Assembly: GCA_029262635.1 (NCBI GenBank)
Contig: JAJCZA010000017.1
Location: 1 to 64,000, forward strand
Source of the DNA: Vampirovibrionales bacterium
Lineage (GTDB): Bacteria; Cyanobacteriota; Vampirovibrionia; Vampirovibrionales; Vampirovibrionaceae
Direction: 5' to 3'
DNA length: 64,000 nucleotides
Under the pieces are notes generated by a model. That model saw nothing but the letters and a program-made list of their open reading frames with translations, searched no databases and was not told where the DNA came from. Shown piece by piece: positions 33,319-42,728 of the stretch; position 1 is the stretch's first letter, and the number at the start of each line of letters is the position of its first letter. The translations under genes and the position numbers were made by a program.

Positions 33319-34429
33319 AGGTACTTTTACCATCCTTGATCCTTGGCGCTTTAAACCCAACGCCAAGAGGATTCTTGATATGGAAAAGAGGCTTAAAAGC
33401 TCTGGCGTTATAAAATGCGTTTTAAACCCTTCAAAAGATTCACCCTTCTATGCGCCTCGACTCACCTTGCGACGACGAGCCCCTAACACGGTTGAGCTGG
33501 TCATTGAGCTTTCTATTCCTAAACTTCTTTATGGTAATAATTTTGACGAATTAGAAGAAACAGATTTTGACCGAGTTATTAAAATTCTGGCTGACCGACT
33601 TCTTGACATGAATATTATCGTTTTTACTGAATTACTTCGAAAAGCGCCTGTAGGGGCTATTCATTATGGTAAAAATATTGTTCTTCCTTCTTATAGCCTG
33701 TGTAAAAGCATTCTTCGTTTTTTAGCTAAAGTCCCGATTAATCAATGGTTTGATTATAATTCAATTGAATTTAGAAATGGTGGACACCTTTATAAAATTC
33801 ATTCTAATAGCTTTGAATTGGCTTTTTATGACAAAGTAAAGGATCTCAAAAAATCAAAAAGAGGCAAGAAACGAGCCCATGAGCAAGAAAACGAAATTCA
33901 AATGGATCTACTGGAACATTTTGAAACCTCGATAACAACTCAGGTTTTACGAATGGAAGCCCGCCTCAATACTCGAACACAAATAAAACATCTTCTAAAA
34001 AAGATTAATTTACCCGATGACGATCTACGGTTTTTTGCTCTATTTAAAAAAGACATTGCTCAAAAAGCTTTGCTTCATTACTGGGAACCTTACGAACGGG
34101 CTTTACCTAGCATCATACTAGCCCAAAGAGAGAGTCCAAGCAGTTTGCTAGATAGTTTGATAAAACACGCCCCTGAAGCTACAATAGGGACTCTTTTACA
34201 ACAGCTCGGAGTGTTAACTCTTGTAGGGGATACGGGCTGGGATGACTTACGCTCTTATTGTAGCGGTAGAGAAAAGAGCTATTCTCGAATCAAAAAAGGG
34301 CTTAAAGGCTTTTCTGCAGAGGCCACAGACACCCTTTTTTTAGACCTAGAAGCCATAAAAACCACCCTCGAATCCTTCGGTTCCGTTAAGACAGGACTAA
34401 TTTTCCAAGAAGCAAGTATAAAAATTTAG
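33287..34429 (+). CDS. Replication initiator, gpII-like (Phage_CRI type)
   Basis: The 380-residue protein opens with IDTVRLILDEG, has RLTLRRRAPNTVELVIELSI near residue 60, and contains FELAFYDKVKDL near 178, the 'xxFYDK' signature of filamentous-phage and plasmid initiators. A basic loop (KKSKRGKKRAHEQE) follows. Such proteins nick an origin and start rolling-circle replication, so the island may be able to replicate after excision, like an IME or filamentous-phage satellite. It overlaps the SpoVG-like gene by 32 bases. The nicking Tyr cannot be assigned with certainty. Confidence 0.7.
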   Translation: MIDTVRLILDEGTFTILDPWRFKPNAKRILDMEKRLKSSGVIKCVLNPSKDSPFYAPRLTLRRRAPNTVELVIELSIPKLLYGNNFDELEETDFDRVIKILADRLLDMNIIVFTELLRKAPVGAIHYGKNIVLPSYSLCKSILRFLAKVPINQWFDYNSIEFRNGGHLYKIHSNSFELAFYDKVKDLKKSKRGKKRAHEQENEIQMDLLEHFETSITTQVLRMEARLNTRTQIKHLLKKINLPDDDLRFFALFKKDIAQKALLHYWEPYERALPSIILAQRESPSSLLDSLIKHAPEATIGTLLQQLGVLTLVGDTGWDDLRSYCSGREKSYSRIKKGLKGFSAEATDTLFLDLEAIKTTLESFGSVKTGLIFQEASIKI

Positions 34430-34504
34430 ACACAAAAAAACGAAAGAAAGCGAAAAATATTTTTTAAAGTTAAGATAAAAAGAGAAAGTAAAGGAACCCT
34501 TAAA

Positions 34505-36019
34505 ATGAAAGCCGTAATTTTCACACGTGTTTCCAGTGTGGGACAAGAAGAGGGAGTATCTTTAGATGCTCAAGATCAAAAACTACAAGACTACTGCCAA
34601 GATAATCACTTCGATATTATCCAAACTTTTCGAGCCGTAGAATCTTCAACACGAGGCGAACGAAAAAAGTTTTATCAAGCTCTTGAGTTCATTAAAAAAG
34701 AAAAAGAAACTATTGCTCTTGTGGTTCACTCTACCGATCGACTTTTTCGAGGGTTTAAAGAATATGGCATCATCGAAGAATTAATAGAAGAAGAACAACT
34801 TGAAATCCATGTGGTAAATGAACGATTAATACTCAATAAAGAAACAGAATGGGCTAAATTATTGCAATTCGATTTCTCAATCCTCGGAGCCAAAATGTTC
34901 ATTGCTCAATCTAAAGCACACATCAAAAAGGTTATTGCTTACAAAATATCTAAAGGCGAAGTCATTGGCAGAGTCCCCACAGGCTACCTTAACTATCGAG
35001 ACCCCATTACGGGCAAAGCAAGCGTTATTTTAGACGAAGGTAGAGCAATCCTCATCAAACGCCTGTTTGTCTCTTATGCCTCCGGTATCTATTCTCTGCG
35101 AGAGCTAACCTTTAAAGCCGAAGAATGGGGCTTAACCAATCCCAAAACAGGAAACGCCCTTGTCCATGCCAGCATTTGCGACGTTATAAAAAACCCCTAC
35201 TACATGGGCTTTATGCTCTACAAAGGAAATCTTAAACCCCACGTTTACCCCCCAATTATTGATGAAGCCCTTTTTAATCGTTGTCAGGCACTTCGAGAAA
35301 GTAATCGAACAAAACCAATTAAAGCGAGTAAAAAGCCTTTTGTTTTCCGAGGGTTAATGAAATGCGCTCAATGTGGTTGTTCTATATGCTCCGATATTAA
35401 AAAAGGGAAATATATCTACCTTTTCTGTACCAAACAAAAAGGGAAAGACATATGTAATAGTAAAAGAATTCGGGAAGAAGTCGCTTTAGAAGTTGTTGAA
35501 GAGGTGCTAAACAGCCTTGTTATACCTGACTCATTGCTTGAAGAAATTCGAAAATACCTTATAGAAACTAATTCAAATGAGAAAAAAGACTATAAATCCG
35601 TCGTTGAAGGCTTTCAAAAAGAATTTAACAAAGAAGAAAAGAAACAAGAGCGCCTGTTTGAACTTTATCTTAGCGGGAGTATTACAGCGCCTAAGTACGA
35701 CAAAACTCGCTTACAAATCGAGAAAAAGATACAACAGCTAAGCTTGCTCATCTCCTCCGGCAGGAAAGATCATAAAGAGTTCCAAGACTCTTTAGTGCTC
35801 TTGCTTAAAGTCGTTTCAAATGCTGGCAAAATCTTCAAAAGTTCGAAAATAGAACAAAAACGCAAGATTATCGGATTTGTATTTTCGAACTTATATTTAG
35901 ACGGGCAAGAAGTCCACTATAAGCTAAACCGACCGTTTGATAAACTGGTCGGTTTGCCTAAAGATAAAGTATGGTGGAGGATACCGGATTCGAACCGGTG
36001 GCCTTCTCAATGCCATTGA
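34505..36019 (+). CDS. Large serine recombinase (element integrase)
   Basis: A 504-residue recombinase with a resolvase domain (FTRVSSVGQEEGVSL with the Ser nucleophile at residue 10), a recombinase domain near 150-260 (GRVPTGYLNYRDP) and a zinc ribbon (KCAQCGCSICS to CTKQKGKDIC) near 290-325, then a coiled coil. AAAGGA precedes the ATG. The frame reads into the 3' end of tRNA-Ala on the opposite strand (VWWRIPDSNR), so the last ~16 residues are encoded by host att DNA. The integration junction therefore lies at or before 35,972. Confidence 0.9.
   Translation: MKAVIFTRVSSVGQEEGVSLDAQDQKLQDYCQDNHFDIIQTFRAVESSTRGERKKFYQALEFIKKEKETIALVVHSTDRLFRGFKEYGIIEELIEEEQLEIHVVNERLILNKETEWAKLLQFDFSILGAKMFIAQSKAHIKKVIAYKISKGEVIGRVPTGYLNYRDPITGKASVILDEGRAILIKRLFVSYASGIYSLRELTFKAEEWGLTNPKTGNALVHASICDVIKNPYYMGFMLYKGNLKPHVYPPIIDEALFNRCQALRESNRTKPIKASKKPFVFRGLMKCAQCGCSICSDIKKGKYIYLFCTKQKGKDICNSKRIREEVALEVVEEVLNSLVIPDSLLEEIRKYLIETNSNEKKDYKSVVEGFQKEFNKEEKKQERLFELYLSGSITAPKYDKTRLQIEKKIQQLSLLISSGRKDHKEFQDSLVLLLKVVSNAGKIFKSSKIEQKRKIIGFVFSNLYLDGQEVHYKLNRPFDKLVGLPKDKVWWRIPDSNRWPSQCH
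35925..35955. repeat. Inverted repeat near the recombinase 3' end
   Basis: AAACCGACC and GGTCGGTTT form a perfect 9-bp stem around 12 bases, ending ~18 bp before the tRNA-Ala 3' end. No T run follows. Symmetric sites at this position are candidates for the recombinase's own attachment core. Confidence 0.5.
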
Positions 36020-36047
36020 GACGCGCTACCAACTGCGCCAATCCCCC
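35972..36047 (-). tRNA. tRNA-Ala(GGC)
   Basis: The minus strand gives the full cloverleaf: acceptor GGGGGAT/ATCCTCC (one G-U), D arm GCGC...GCGC, anticodon stem TCTCA/TGAGA with loop ATGGCAT (anticodon GGC), T arm ACCGG-TTCGAAT-CCGGT, discriminator A and encoded CCA. It is intact and marks the right boundary of the island and the start of the core region. The serine recombinase reading frame extends into its 3' end. Confidence 0.95.
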
Positions 36048-36098
36048 ATCAATGGGTGAAGTCTTTTATAACCTGAAGGAAGCAGGAAATCAACTCTA

Positions 36099-36980
36099 TT
36101 AATTAAGCCGGAATTCATGAAATTCTTGATAGAGTTCATTCGCTCGGTTAAACCATACCGCCATTGGAGGGCTGGTTAAAATGTCCTCGGCTTCGGCTGC
36201 CATGGTAAAAAATTCATGAACCACTGAGCGAATATTGTCCTGATTCAAGTCAAAAATATCCCGCCACATGGTATAAGGGCTCGCCGCCAAACGAAGTTGA
36301 TCATCGATACCGGCGCCGTGGAAGGCGAGTAGCTTGCCGGGCTGGTTTCGATGAAGCAAGTTAGTCAACATAATGGCGTAGAGTTGTGGGAAATGACTCA
36401 CAAAAGCCATGTACCGATCATGCTCTTCTGCGGTTAACTCACCGATTTTAGCTCTTAACCCGACCGTAATAAAGGTTTTAAGCTGATCAAACCGTTCCTG
36501 AAGCTCTGCGTCTTGATCTAAATAGGTTGACGGACAGAAAGCATAGGGTTTTTGGGCAAACAGCAGACTTGTGGCATGGGCAATGCCTGATAGCTCCTTA
36601 CCTGCCAGTGGGTGCCCTCCAATAAACTGGGAAGGGAGAAGCTCCTCCCCCAAGGCACAAATAGCTCGCTTGCAACTCCCAATATCTGTTACGGTAACGT
36701 GTTTCCCTTTGATCTCAGGCGCAAAGAGTCTTAATAAATCCATACTCTGATAGAGGTGAGTTGCCAGAACAATCAGATGATCTTCTTCCCATGTCACAGG
36801 GAGCGTCAGGGATACCTCATCTACAATACCTGCCCGAATGGCATATTGAAGGGTTTTCTCGTCTGAATCGACGGCTCGGATATGAAGGTCAGAAAACATT
36901 TCCCGACAAGCCATGGCAAAAGACCCGCCCAAGAGGCCGGTACCAATGACGGTTAAATACTTAAACGGGGAGTCTGCCAT
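36099..36980 (-). CDS. tyrA: Prephenate (or arogenate) dehydrogenase, TyrA
   Basis: A 293-residue NAD(P)-dependent enzyme. The Rossmann motif is VIGTGLLGGSFA near residue 11; GGHPLAGKELSG near residue 130 is the catalytic/substrate loop of the family, and a helical dimer domain follows (~170-293) with SHFPQLYAIMLTNLL. It converts prephenate or arogenate toward tyrosine; which substrate is used cannot be told. No ACT domain or fused chorismate mutase is present. It stands alone, next to the tRNA-Ala. Confidence 0.92.
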   Translation of the reverse strand: MADSPFKYLTVIGTGLLGGSFAMACREMFSDLHIRAVDSDEKTLQYAIRAGIVDEVSLTLPVTWEEDHLIVLATHLYQSMDLLRLFAPEIKGKHVTVTDIGSCKRAICALGEELLPSQFIGGHPLAGKELSGIAHATSLLFAQKPYAFCPSTYLDQDAELQERFDQLKTFITVGLRAKIGELTAEEHDRYMAFVSHFPQLYAIMLTNLLHRNQPGKLLAFHGAGIDDQLRLAASPYTMWRDIFDLNQDNIRSVVHEFFTMAAEAEDILTSPPMAVWFNRANELYQEFHEFRLN

Positions 36981-37058
36981 GATGAAACCACCTTACCAAC
37001 ATTCGACACCTTAATACACGACAATACGCATAATCTATTTTAATAGTAAAATAAAACC

Positions 37059-38390
37059 ATGCTGAGTCGAATAAAAAAACAAGGGTGGCTAGTGATCCCC
37101 AGTGTCGTAGCGGTCATTTTTCTTGTTATCTATGTCTTCCAACTGTCCGTGCCCGAATCCATCGTGGCGCATCAGGTTAGAAAAGATAACATCCTGGTCT
37201 CTCTGACCATTACTGGTGAAGTTCGTGCCGACAATACGGTCAATGTCACGGCACCCATTCAATCTCGGATTCAAAAAATCTGGGTTGATGACGGGGATCT
37301 TGTTAAACCGGGACAGGTCCTCGTCCAACTGGATTCCGATGACCTGCAGGCCAGTTACCTGGAAGCTCAGGCCCAAGCTGAAAAAGAACGGGCATCGCTG
37401 GCCTTTGTACTTCAGGGTACTCGTAAAGAAGAGTTGAAACGGTTAGAAAACAGCGCGAAAGAAGTTCAAAAACAAATTGAATCTGCTCGTGCCGAATATG
37501 AAAAGGCCCAACGGTTTGCCCAACGGATGGAACCTCTACACCAGGATGGAGCCATAAGCGACAACGAGTACGACAACGCTTTGACACAGGTTGAAAACAC
37601 GAAAGCGAATCTGTCTTCAGCCAAATTTCGGCTAGCTCAGATGGAAGACACCCTTGAAAAAGGTCGGGCTGGCCCAACTCAGCCTGAAGTGGACGAAGCC
37701 CGCTCCGCCTATCAAGCGGCACACCAACGCACCAACACCGCTCACGCCAAACTCCAAGATCAGAACCTCATAAGCAATTTATCGGGTATTGTTCTTGCTC
37801 GTCTGCAAGAGCCCGGCGAAATCGCCCAACCCAATCAACCCATTCTTAAAATCGCAGACCAAAACACCCTTGAAGTGGTTGGCTATGTGGAAGAGGTCGA
37901 CCTATCCCGGATCAGACTCGGCGATGCCTGTTATGTGGTCTTGGATGCTGAACCGGAAACGCCACTTAAAGGAAAGATTCAACGTATCGGCAGTGAGGTG
38001 AACCCGGAAAACGGAACCGTGGAAATCAAGATTGGCCTGATTCTTGATACATCAACCCCTTCACCCTCCATTGCATTATTGCCCGGTATGACAGCAGACA
38101 TTAATGTTATTACCGATACCCTAACCGAGAGTATGGTCGTGCCTTCGACTGCTCTCTACAAAGATAAAAATCAATTTTGGGCCTTTAAGCTAGTGGACAA
38201 TCACATCGAGAAAACGGCCGTCCAAGCCCGACGAGTTTCTCTGGAGTATTTTCAAATTGTAGAGGGCCTGCAACCCGATGATTGGATTGCCCGAACCGCG
38301 ACCCCCGATTTACTAGAAAAAAAGCAGGTTCAACCCGTTCCTTTTGATGCTATTCCTGCTAGTAGCCCCGCCAATAAGCAAAAGGGGTAG
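37059..38390 (+). CDS. HlyD/MacA-family periplasmic adaptor
   Basis: A 443-residue protein with an N-terminal membrane anchor (GWLVIPSVVAVIFLVIYVFQ). The lipoyl half-motifs lie near residue 72 (WVDDGDLVKPGQVLVQLDSD) and ~255 (LSGIVLARLQEPGEIAQPNQ), separated by a long alpha-helical hairpin (~105-235). A beta-barrel and membrane-proximal domain follow. It links an inner-membrane transporter to an outer-membrane duct. The permease and ATPase genes come directly after it. The substrate is not evident. Confidence 0.92.
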   Translation: MLSRIKKQGWLVIPSVVAVIFLVIYVFQLSVPESIVAHQVRKDNILVSLTITGEVRADNTVNVTAPIQSRIQKIWVDDGDLVKPGQVLVQLDSDDLQASYLEAQAQAEKERASLAFVLQGTRKEELKRLENSAKEVQKQIESARAEYEKAQRFAQRMEPLHQDGAISDNEYDNALTQVENTKANLSSAKFRLAQMEDTLEKGRAGPTQPEVDEARSAYQAAHQRTNTAHAKLQDQNLISNLSGIVLARLQEPGEIAQPNQPILKIADQNTLEVVGYVEEVDLSRIRLGDACYVVLDAEPETPLKGKIQRIGSEVNPENGTVEIKIGLILDTSTPSPSIALLPGMTADINVITDTLTESMVVPSTALYKDKNQFWAFKLVDNHIEKTAVQARRVSLEYFQIVEGLQPDDWIARTATPDLLEKKQVQPVPFDAIPASSPANKQKG

Positions 38391-38396
38391 CATCCG

Positions 38397-39662
38397 ATGA
38401 CCCTTGCCCCTGAACTTTTTATCGCCATCCGCTACACCCTCGCCAACATGAAACAATCGCTAATGATTGCATTTGCCGTGGGGTTGGGGGTTGCTATTAT
38501 TATTTTCATTCCCTCGGTCAACCTAAGTTTTTTCGGGTATTTCCTGGAAAAAACCGTGGAAAACTCGGCCCATATTAAGGTGACCCGTGAACTGGAAACC
38601 ATGGAACGGAACATTCAGGCTCTGACCCGGCATCTCACCTCAGGTAGTCCTGAAAACGACGATCCTCACATTATTTTCTCCGACCAAACCCTGACCCGTA
38701 AACGAAATATCAAGGCCTACCGCCAATTGATGAAACAGATTCGGGGTGTAACCGGCGTTCTGGAAGTCTCACCCTATATTAATGAACAGATTATTGTTTC
38801 CCACGGCAGTCAGATTCGAGGCGGGAGTATTCAAGGCATTGTCCCAGAAATGGAAAAAAATATTCGCCAGCTGGAAGAAGACATCGCCGTTGGCAATATC
38901 GATAACATGGGCAGTAGCGACGTGTTTATCGGCTGGCGACTGGCCGATGAGCTTGGAGTGCGGTTGGGTAACCGGATTCAGCTGGTAACCAGCGAAGGTC
39001 GAAAAAGCTATAAAGTAGCTGGGTTAATTAACACCGGTATTTATCAGAAAGATCTCGATACCATTTACATTTCCCTGAAATCTGCTCAACAACTACTCAA
39101 CATGTCAAATGAGATTACGGGTATCAATATTCGGCTTCAGGATATTTACGCCGCACCTAAAATATCGGATGTTATTCATCAGACCTTTCATCTGAAGACA
39201 CGCAACTGGATGGAAGATAATGAGGTGATTCTGGATCAAATTGGCATGTTTCGAGTAATTATCGCCTTTATCAGTTTTCTCATTGTCTTTGCCGCCGCAT
39301 CCAGCATTACCAGTGTTCTAATCATGGTGGTGGCGTCCAAGTCCAAGGAAATTGGCATTTTAAAAGCCATGGGGTTACCACCCGGTTCTATTATGCGACT
39401 TTTTGTATTTCAGGCTATTTGCCTCAGTATTCTCGGCGCAACGGCGGGCGTGTTTGGTGGCATGGGGCTGATTGAACTCTATAACGCCACCCCTTACTCT
39501 AAAGCCGAAAGCTTTCTCGGTATTGGCCGCCAACCGGTGGAAATCAATCTGGAATACACTTACTACGCCATTATCTACGCAATGCTCAGCAGCTTCCTCG
39601 CCAGCCTGTTTCCTGCCTGGCATGCCAGTCGACTGGATCCAGTGAAAGCCATCAACAGCTAA
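38397..39662 (+). CDS. ABC transporter permease, FtsX/MacB type
   Basis: The 421-residue protein has TM1 near residue 20-50 (SLMIAFAVGLGVAIIIFIPS), a long periplasmic domain (MacB_PCD, residues ~50-280), then three TM helices in the FtsX domain (~285-415; VIIAFISFLIVFAAASSITS). It carries no nucleotide-binding domain, so it works with the separate ATPase encoded next. It lies 6 bases after the adaptor gene. The trio resembles MacAB/Lol-type mechanotransmission systems. Confidence 0.92.
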   Translation: MTLAPELFIAIRYTLANMKQSLMIAFAVGLGVAIIIFIPSVNLSFFGYFLEKTVENSAHIKVTRELETMERNIQALTRHLTSGSPENDDPHIIFSDQTLTRKRNIKAYRQLMKQIRGVTGVLEVSPYINEQIIVSHGSQIRGGSIQGIVPEMEKNIRQLEEDIAVGNIDNMGSSDVFIGWRLADELGVRLGNRIQLVTSEGRKSYKVAGLINTGIYQKDLDTIYISLKSAQQLLNMSNEITGINIRLQDIYAAPKISDVIHQTFHLKTRNWMEDNEVILDQIGMFRVIIAFISFLIVFAAASSITSVLIMVVASKSKEIGILKAMGLPPGSIMRLFVFQAICLSILGATAGVFGGMGLIELYNATPYSKAESFLGIGRQPVEINLEYTYYAIIYAMLSSFLASLFPAWHASRLDPVKAINS

Positions 39663-39695
39663 ATAAAACCAACACCATAGGAACCTTTCCCCAAT

Positions 39696-40397
39696 ATGCC
39701 ATCCCCTTTATTACTCGAAACCCACAATCTCACCAAAACTTACCCCGGTATTGAACCCGTTACTGCTGTAGATCACATTAGCTTCTCTGTTCGGGAAGGG
39801 GAGTTTCTCAGCATTGTCGGCGAAAGCGGCTCAGGTAAAAGCACCTTGATGAACCTACTGGGACTACTGGATTCGCCGACCGAAGGACAGCTCAATTATC
39901 ATGGGCAAGATATTTCTCATTGGAGTGAAGGAGAACGTTCTCTGTTTCGTAACCAGGAAATCGGATTCATTTTTCAGGCTCACATGCTATTGCCTGAGTT
40001 CAATGCCCTGGAAAACGTGCTAATGCCTCCTCGTATCGGTAGATCGTTAGGGCCAGAAACTGTTGAACGCGCCAAACATTTGCTTACCCGTATTGGCCTA
40101 GAAAAGCGCATGCACCACATGCCCGGCGAGTTATCCGGCGGGCAAAATCAGCGGGTGGCCATTGCCCGGGCACTGATTAACAACCCGCGAATTGTTTTTG
40201 CCGATGAACCTACCGGTGCGCTGGATCATAAAACCAGTCGAGACGTCTATGAACTCATGCGAGAAATTAATCAGGAAAATAACGTGACGTTTATCATTGT
40301 GACCCACGAACAGGGGTTCGCAAAAAAAACCGATCGTACAATCACCCTGCTTGACGGACGGATGATCTCCGATCAAGTGACTCATCCAACACCTTAA
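39696..40397 (+). CDS. ABC transporter ATPase, LolD/MacB type
   Basis: The 233-residue protein has every ABC motif: Walker A GESGSGKSTLMN near residue 42, Q loop IFQAHMLL, signature LSGGQNQRVAIARAL near 143, Walker B IVFADEPTGALD near 165, and the H-loop THEQG. It energises the FtsX-type permease encoded just before it. Spacing of 33 bases suggests one operon with the adaptor and permease. Confidence 0.94.
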   Translation: MPSPLLLETHNLTKTYPGIEPVTAVDHISFSVREGEFLSIVGESGSGKSTLMNLLGLLDSPTEGQLNYHGQDISHWSEGERSLFRNQEIGFIFQAHMLLPEFNALENVLMPPRIGRSLGPETVERAKHLLTRIGLEKRMHHMPGELSGGQNQRVAIARALINNPRIVFADEPTGALDHKTSRDVYELMREINQENNVTFIIVTHEQGFAKKTDRTITLLDGRMISDQVTHPTP

Positions 40398-40532
40398 ACC
40401 GTCGCAAAGAATAATCTTTCCCATTGTTTGATTCGGGCTCCCGTATTAGGATAGACACAGCAAACAGGCTATAATAGGACACCAGAGTTGTCTTAAAAAG
40501 AGAGTCCTTTAAACACTAGGTATTCCTTTATT

Positions 40533-41027
40533 ATGGTTAATGTACAGGAACACACTAAATATTGTGCGGGTAAAGGCTACGTCATGCCGACGTTTGAGGC
40601 TGCCAAACAGAAAACACGCGTACAAAGCGATATGATCGCCCAGTTCATGAACAGCCTGCATGCGAATCAGGCTAAAACCGCTCAGGAAGCCCATCGTCTT
40701 CAACTCCCTCAACCCCAGACATTGGGACAACGTCTTGCTATTTCGCTAGCTCGTCCTTTGCTCGCTTTAGCCGCGCTTTTTAGTAATTTGCAAAAACTAC
40801 CGATTCCGTTACCTCCATTTATTTCACAGGCCGGTCAAAAACTAGGTAACAAGCTAGTTCAGTTGACAGGACACTTGCTTAGTTTTTTCTTCACCTCCAA
40901 AAAAACACAAAATAAAGACGACATTGAAGAACGGGAAAAGCGCAACGCAGAAGATATTTCTGATAACGACTTATTTACCAAATTGGTCGTCAACGAATCC
41001 CAAGAATCCAACATGGGCAACAGTTAA
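40533..41027 (+). CDS. Hypothetical protein
   Basis: A 164-residue ORF; a second ATG at 40,584 is possible. Central residues 65-115 have an amphipathic, Leu/Ala-rich region (AISLARPLLALAALFSNLQK) that could associate with a membrane. The end is Lys/Glu-rich. I know no relatives. A single gene between the transporter operon and the flavoprotein, with no clear functional link. Confidence 0.6.
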   Translation: MVNVQEHTKYCAGKGYVMPTFEAAKQKTRVQSDMIAQFMNSLHANQAKTAQEAHRLQLPQPQTLGQRLAISLARPLLALAALFSNLQKLPIPLPPFISQAGQKLGNKLVQLTGHLLSFFFTSKKTQNKDDIEEREKRNAEDISDNDLFTKLVVNESQESNMGNS

Positions 41028-41072
41028 TACCCTATTGTTCACCTTTTAGAGTCGTTCCGGTAAAATGGCGTT

Positions 41073-42593
41073 ATGGGTTTACATGGATTTTATTTGACAC
41101 GTCGGCAATTTATAAAAGCGTTGGGAGCCGCTATGGTTCTTCCCTGCTTTGTATTGAGACGGTCAACCCTTAAAAGCTATGCCGAAAGCCAACAGGGTGT
41201 TTGGCTCAATGATGTTCACTCTCAGTTAAACGCAACACGTGTCGCAGAAGTAGTTTACCCTGCTTTTCCTGAAGAGATTCAATCCGTTGTGTTGCGCGCC
41301 CGGCGAGAAAAGCACGTTATCTCTATCGCTGGAGGTCGGCATGCGATGGGTGGCCAGCAATTTGCGACCGGCGCCATTCATGTTGATACCCAATGCTTGA
41401 ATCGGATTCTGGACTTTAATCCCACTGCGGGGACCGTAACCGTGGAAGTCGGAATTCAATGGCCTCAACTGATGCGTGAACTAGCACACCTCCAGGCTAA
41501 TATTCCTGAAGCCGACCGATGGGGTATCCGTCAAAAGCCAACAGGCACCGATGATATTAGCGTTGGCGGCTCCATGTCCTCAAACATCCACGGGCGAGGG
41601 TTGCATTACCAGCCATTTATTCAGGATATTGAATCGTTTGAACTGATTAATGCTTCTGCCGAACGTTTGGTTTGTAGCCGGTCCCAGAATGCTGAACTTT
41701 TCAGCCTTGTAATTGGTGGCTATGGACTGTTTGGAACTATTTATTCAGCGACCCTTAGGCTATCACTCCGACAAAAAATCCGTCGGTTTGTTCAGCCTCT
41801 ATCCATTGGTGATGCCGTATCGACCATCGAACGAGTGAGCAAGGACGGAGCGTTATACGGTGATTTTCAGTTTGAGATTGACGAAAAGGGTCCCGGCTAT
41901 TTAACCGATGGGATCCTGTCCTATTACAAGCCTGTTTCTCCTAAAACCACCATTCCTAAAAAGCAGACATCTCTCTCCCAACAAGATTGGAAGGAACTGG
42001 TGGCTCTGGCGCATCACGATAAAGCCAAAGCCTTTCAGCAGTATAAAACCCATTACCTAAAAACCCAGGGTCAGCTTTATTGGTCGGATACTCATCAGAT
42101 GGGACCTTACCGGGATAATTACCACGAAGGACTAGACTGGCCTAAAAACGAACCGGTTCAGGCCACGGAGATGATTACCGAAATCTACGTGCCTCGTTTG
42201 ATCCTATCGACCTTCTTAAAGCGGGTTCGGCAGGATTTTAGAAAGCATCAGGTCAATTTAATTTATGGCACGGTTCGGTTTATCGAAAAAGATGATGAAA
42301 GTTTTCTGCCATGGGCCAAGGAACGTTACGCGAGCATTGTGTTTAACCTGCACACGCCTCATTCACCGGAAGGATTGAGCCATTCCGCACGGGCGTTTCG
42401 ATTACTCATTGATCGGGCGATTGCCTTTAACGGCAGTTTTTACCTGACGTATCACCGTTGGGCAAATCGCGAACAGATCACTCAGTGTTATCCCAAGTTT
42501 CAGGCGTTTCTGGATAAAAAATTACATTACGATCCCGACGAGCGTTTCCAAAGCAATTGGTATCAACACCATAAAGCGTTGTTTCATTCCTGA
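41073..42593 (+). CDS. Tat-exported FAD-linked oxidase
   Basis: The 506-residue protein has a twin-arginine signal (LTRRQFIKALGAAMVLPCF) in the first ~30 residues. The FAD-binding PCMH domain follows, with SIAGGRHAMGGQQ near 90 and GSMSSNIHGRG near 170 (FAD loop). A C-terminal substrate domain covers the rest. It resembles sugar-lactone or lignostilbene-like alcohol oxidases of the vanillyl/GlcD superfamily. Substrate unknown. TatC, needed for its export, is encoded at 51.9-52.7 kb. Confidence 0.88.
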   Translation: MGLHGFYLTRRQFIKALGAAMVLPCFVLRRSTLKSYAESQQGVWLNDVHSQLNATRVAEVVYPAFPEEIQSVVLRARREKHVISIAGGRHAMGGQQFATGAIHVDTQCLNRILDFNPTAGTVTVEVGIQWPQLMRELAHLQANIPEADRWGIRQKPTGTDDISVGGSMSSNIHGRGLHYQPFIQDIESFELINASAERLVCSRSQNAELFSLVIGGYGLFGTIYSATLRLSLRQKIRRFVQPLSIGDAVSTIERVSKDGALYGDFQFEIDEKGPGYLTDGILSYYKPVSPKTTIPKKQTSLSQQDWKELVALAHHDKAKAFQQYKTHYLKTQGQLYWSDTHQMGPYRDNYHEGLDWPKNEPVQATEMITEIYVPRLILSTFLKRVRQDFRKHQVNLIYGTVRFIEKDDESFLPWAKERYASIVFNLHTPHSPEGLSHSARAFRLLIDRAIAFNGSFYLTYHRWANREQITQCYPKFQAFLDKKLHYDPDERFQSNWYQHHKALFHS

Positions 42594-42728
42594 TTTAAAG
42601 CTGGTCTTCACCCACTTATGATCTCTACAGAACGATTATTTAGTCAGCTTATTTACATTTAAAGCAATTTATATTTTTACTGGTGTTGATTACTTTAAGT
42701 TTAAAAACGAAAGAGGTTATCTTACTCC

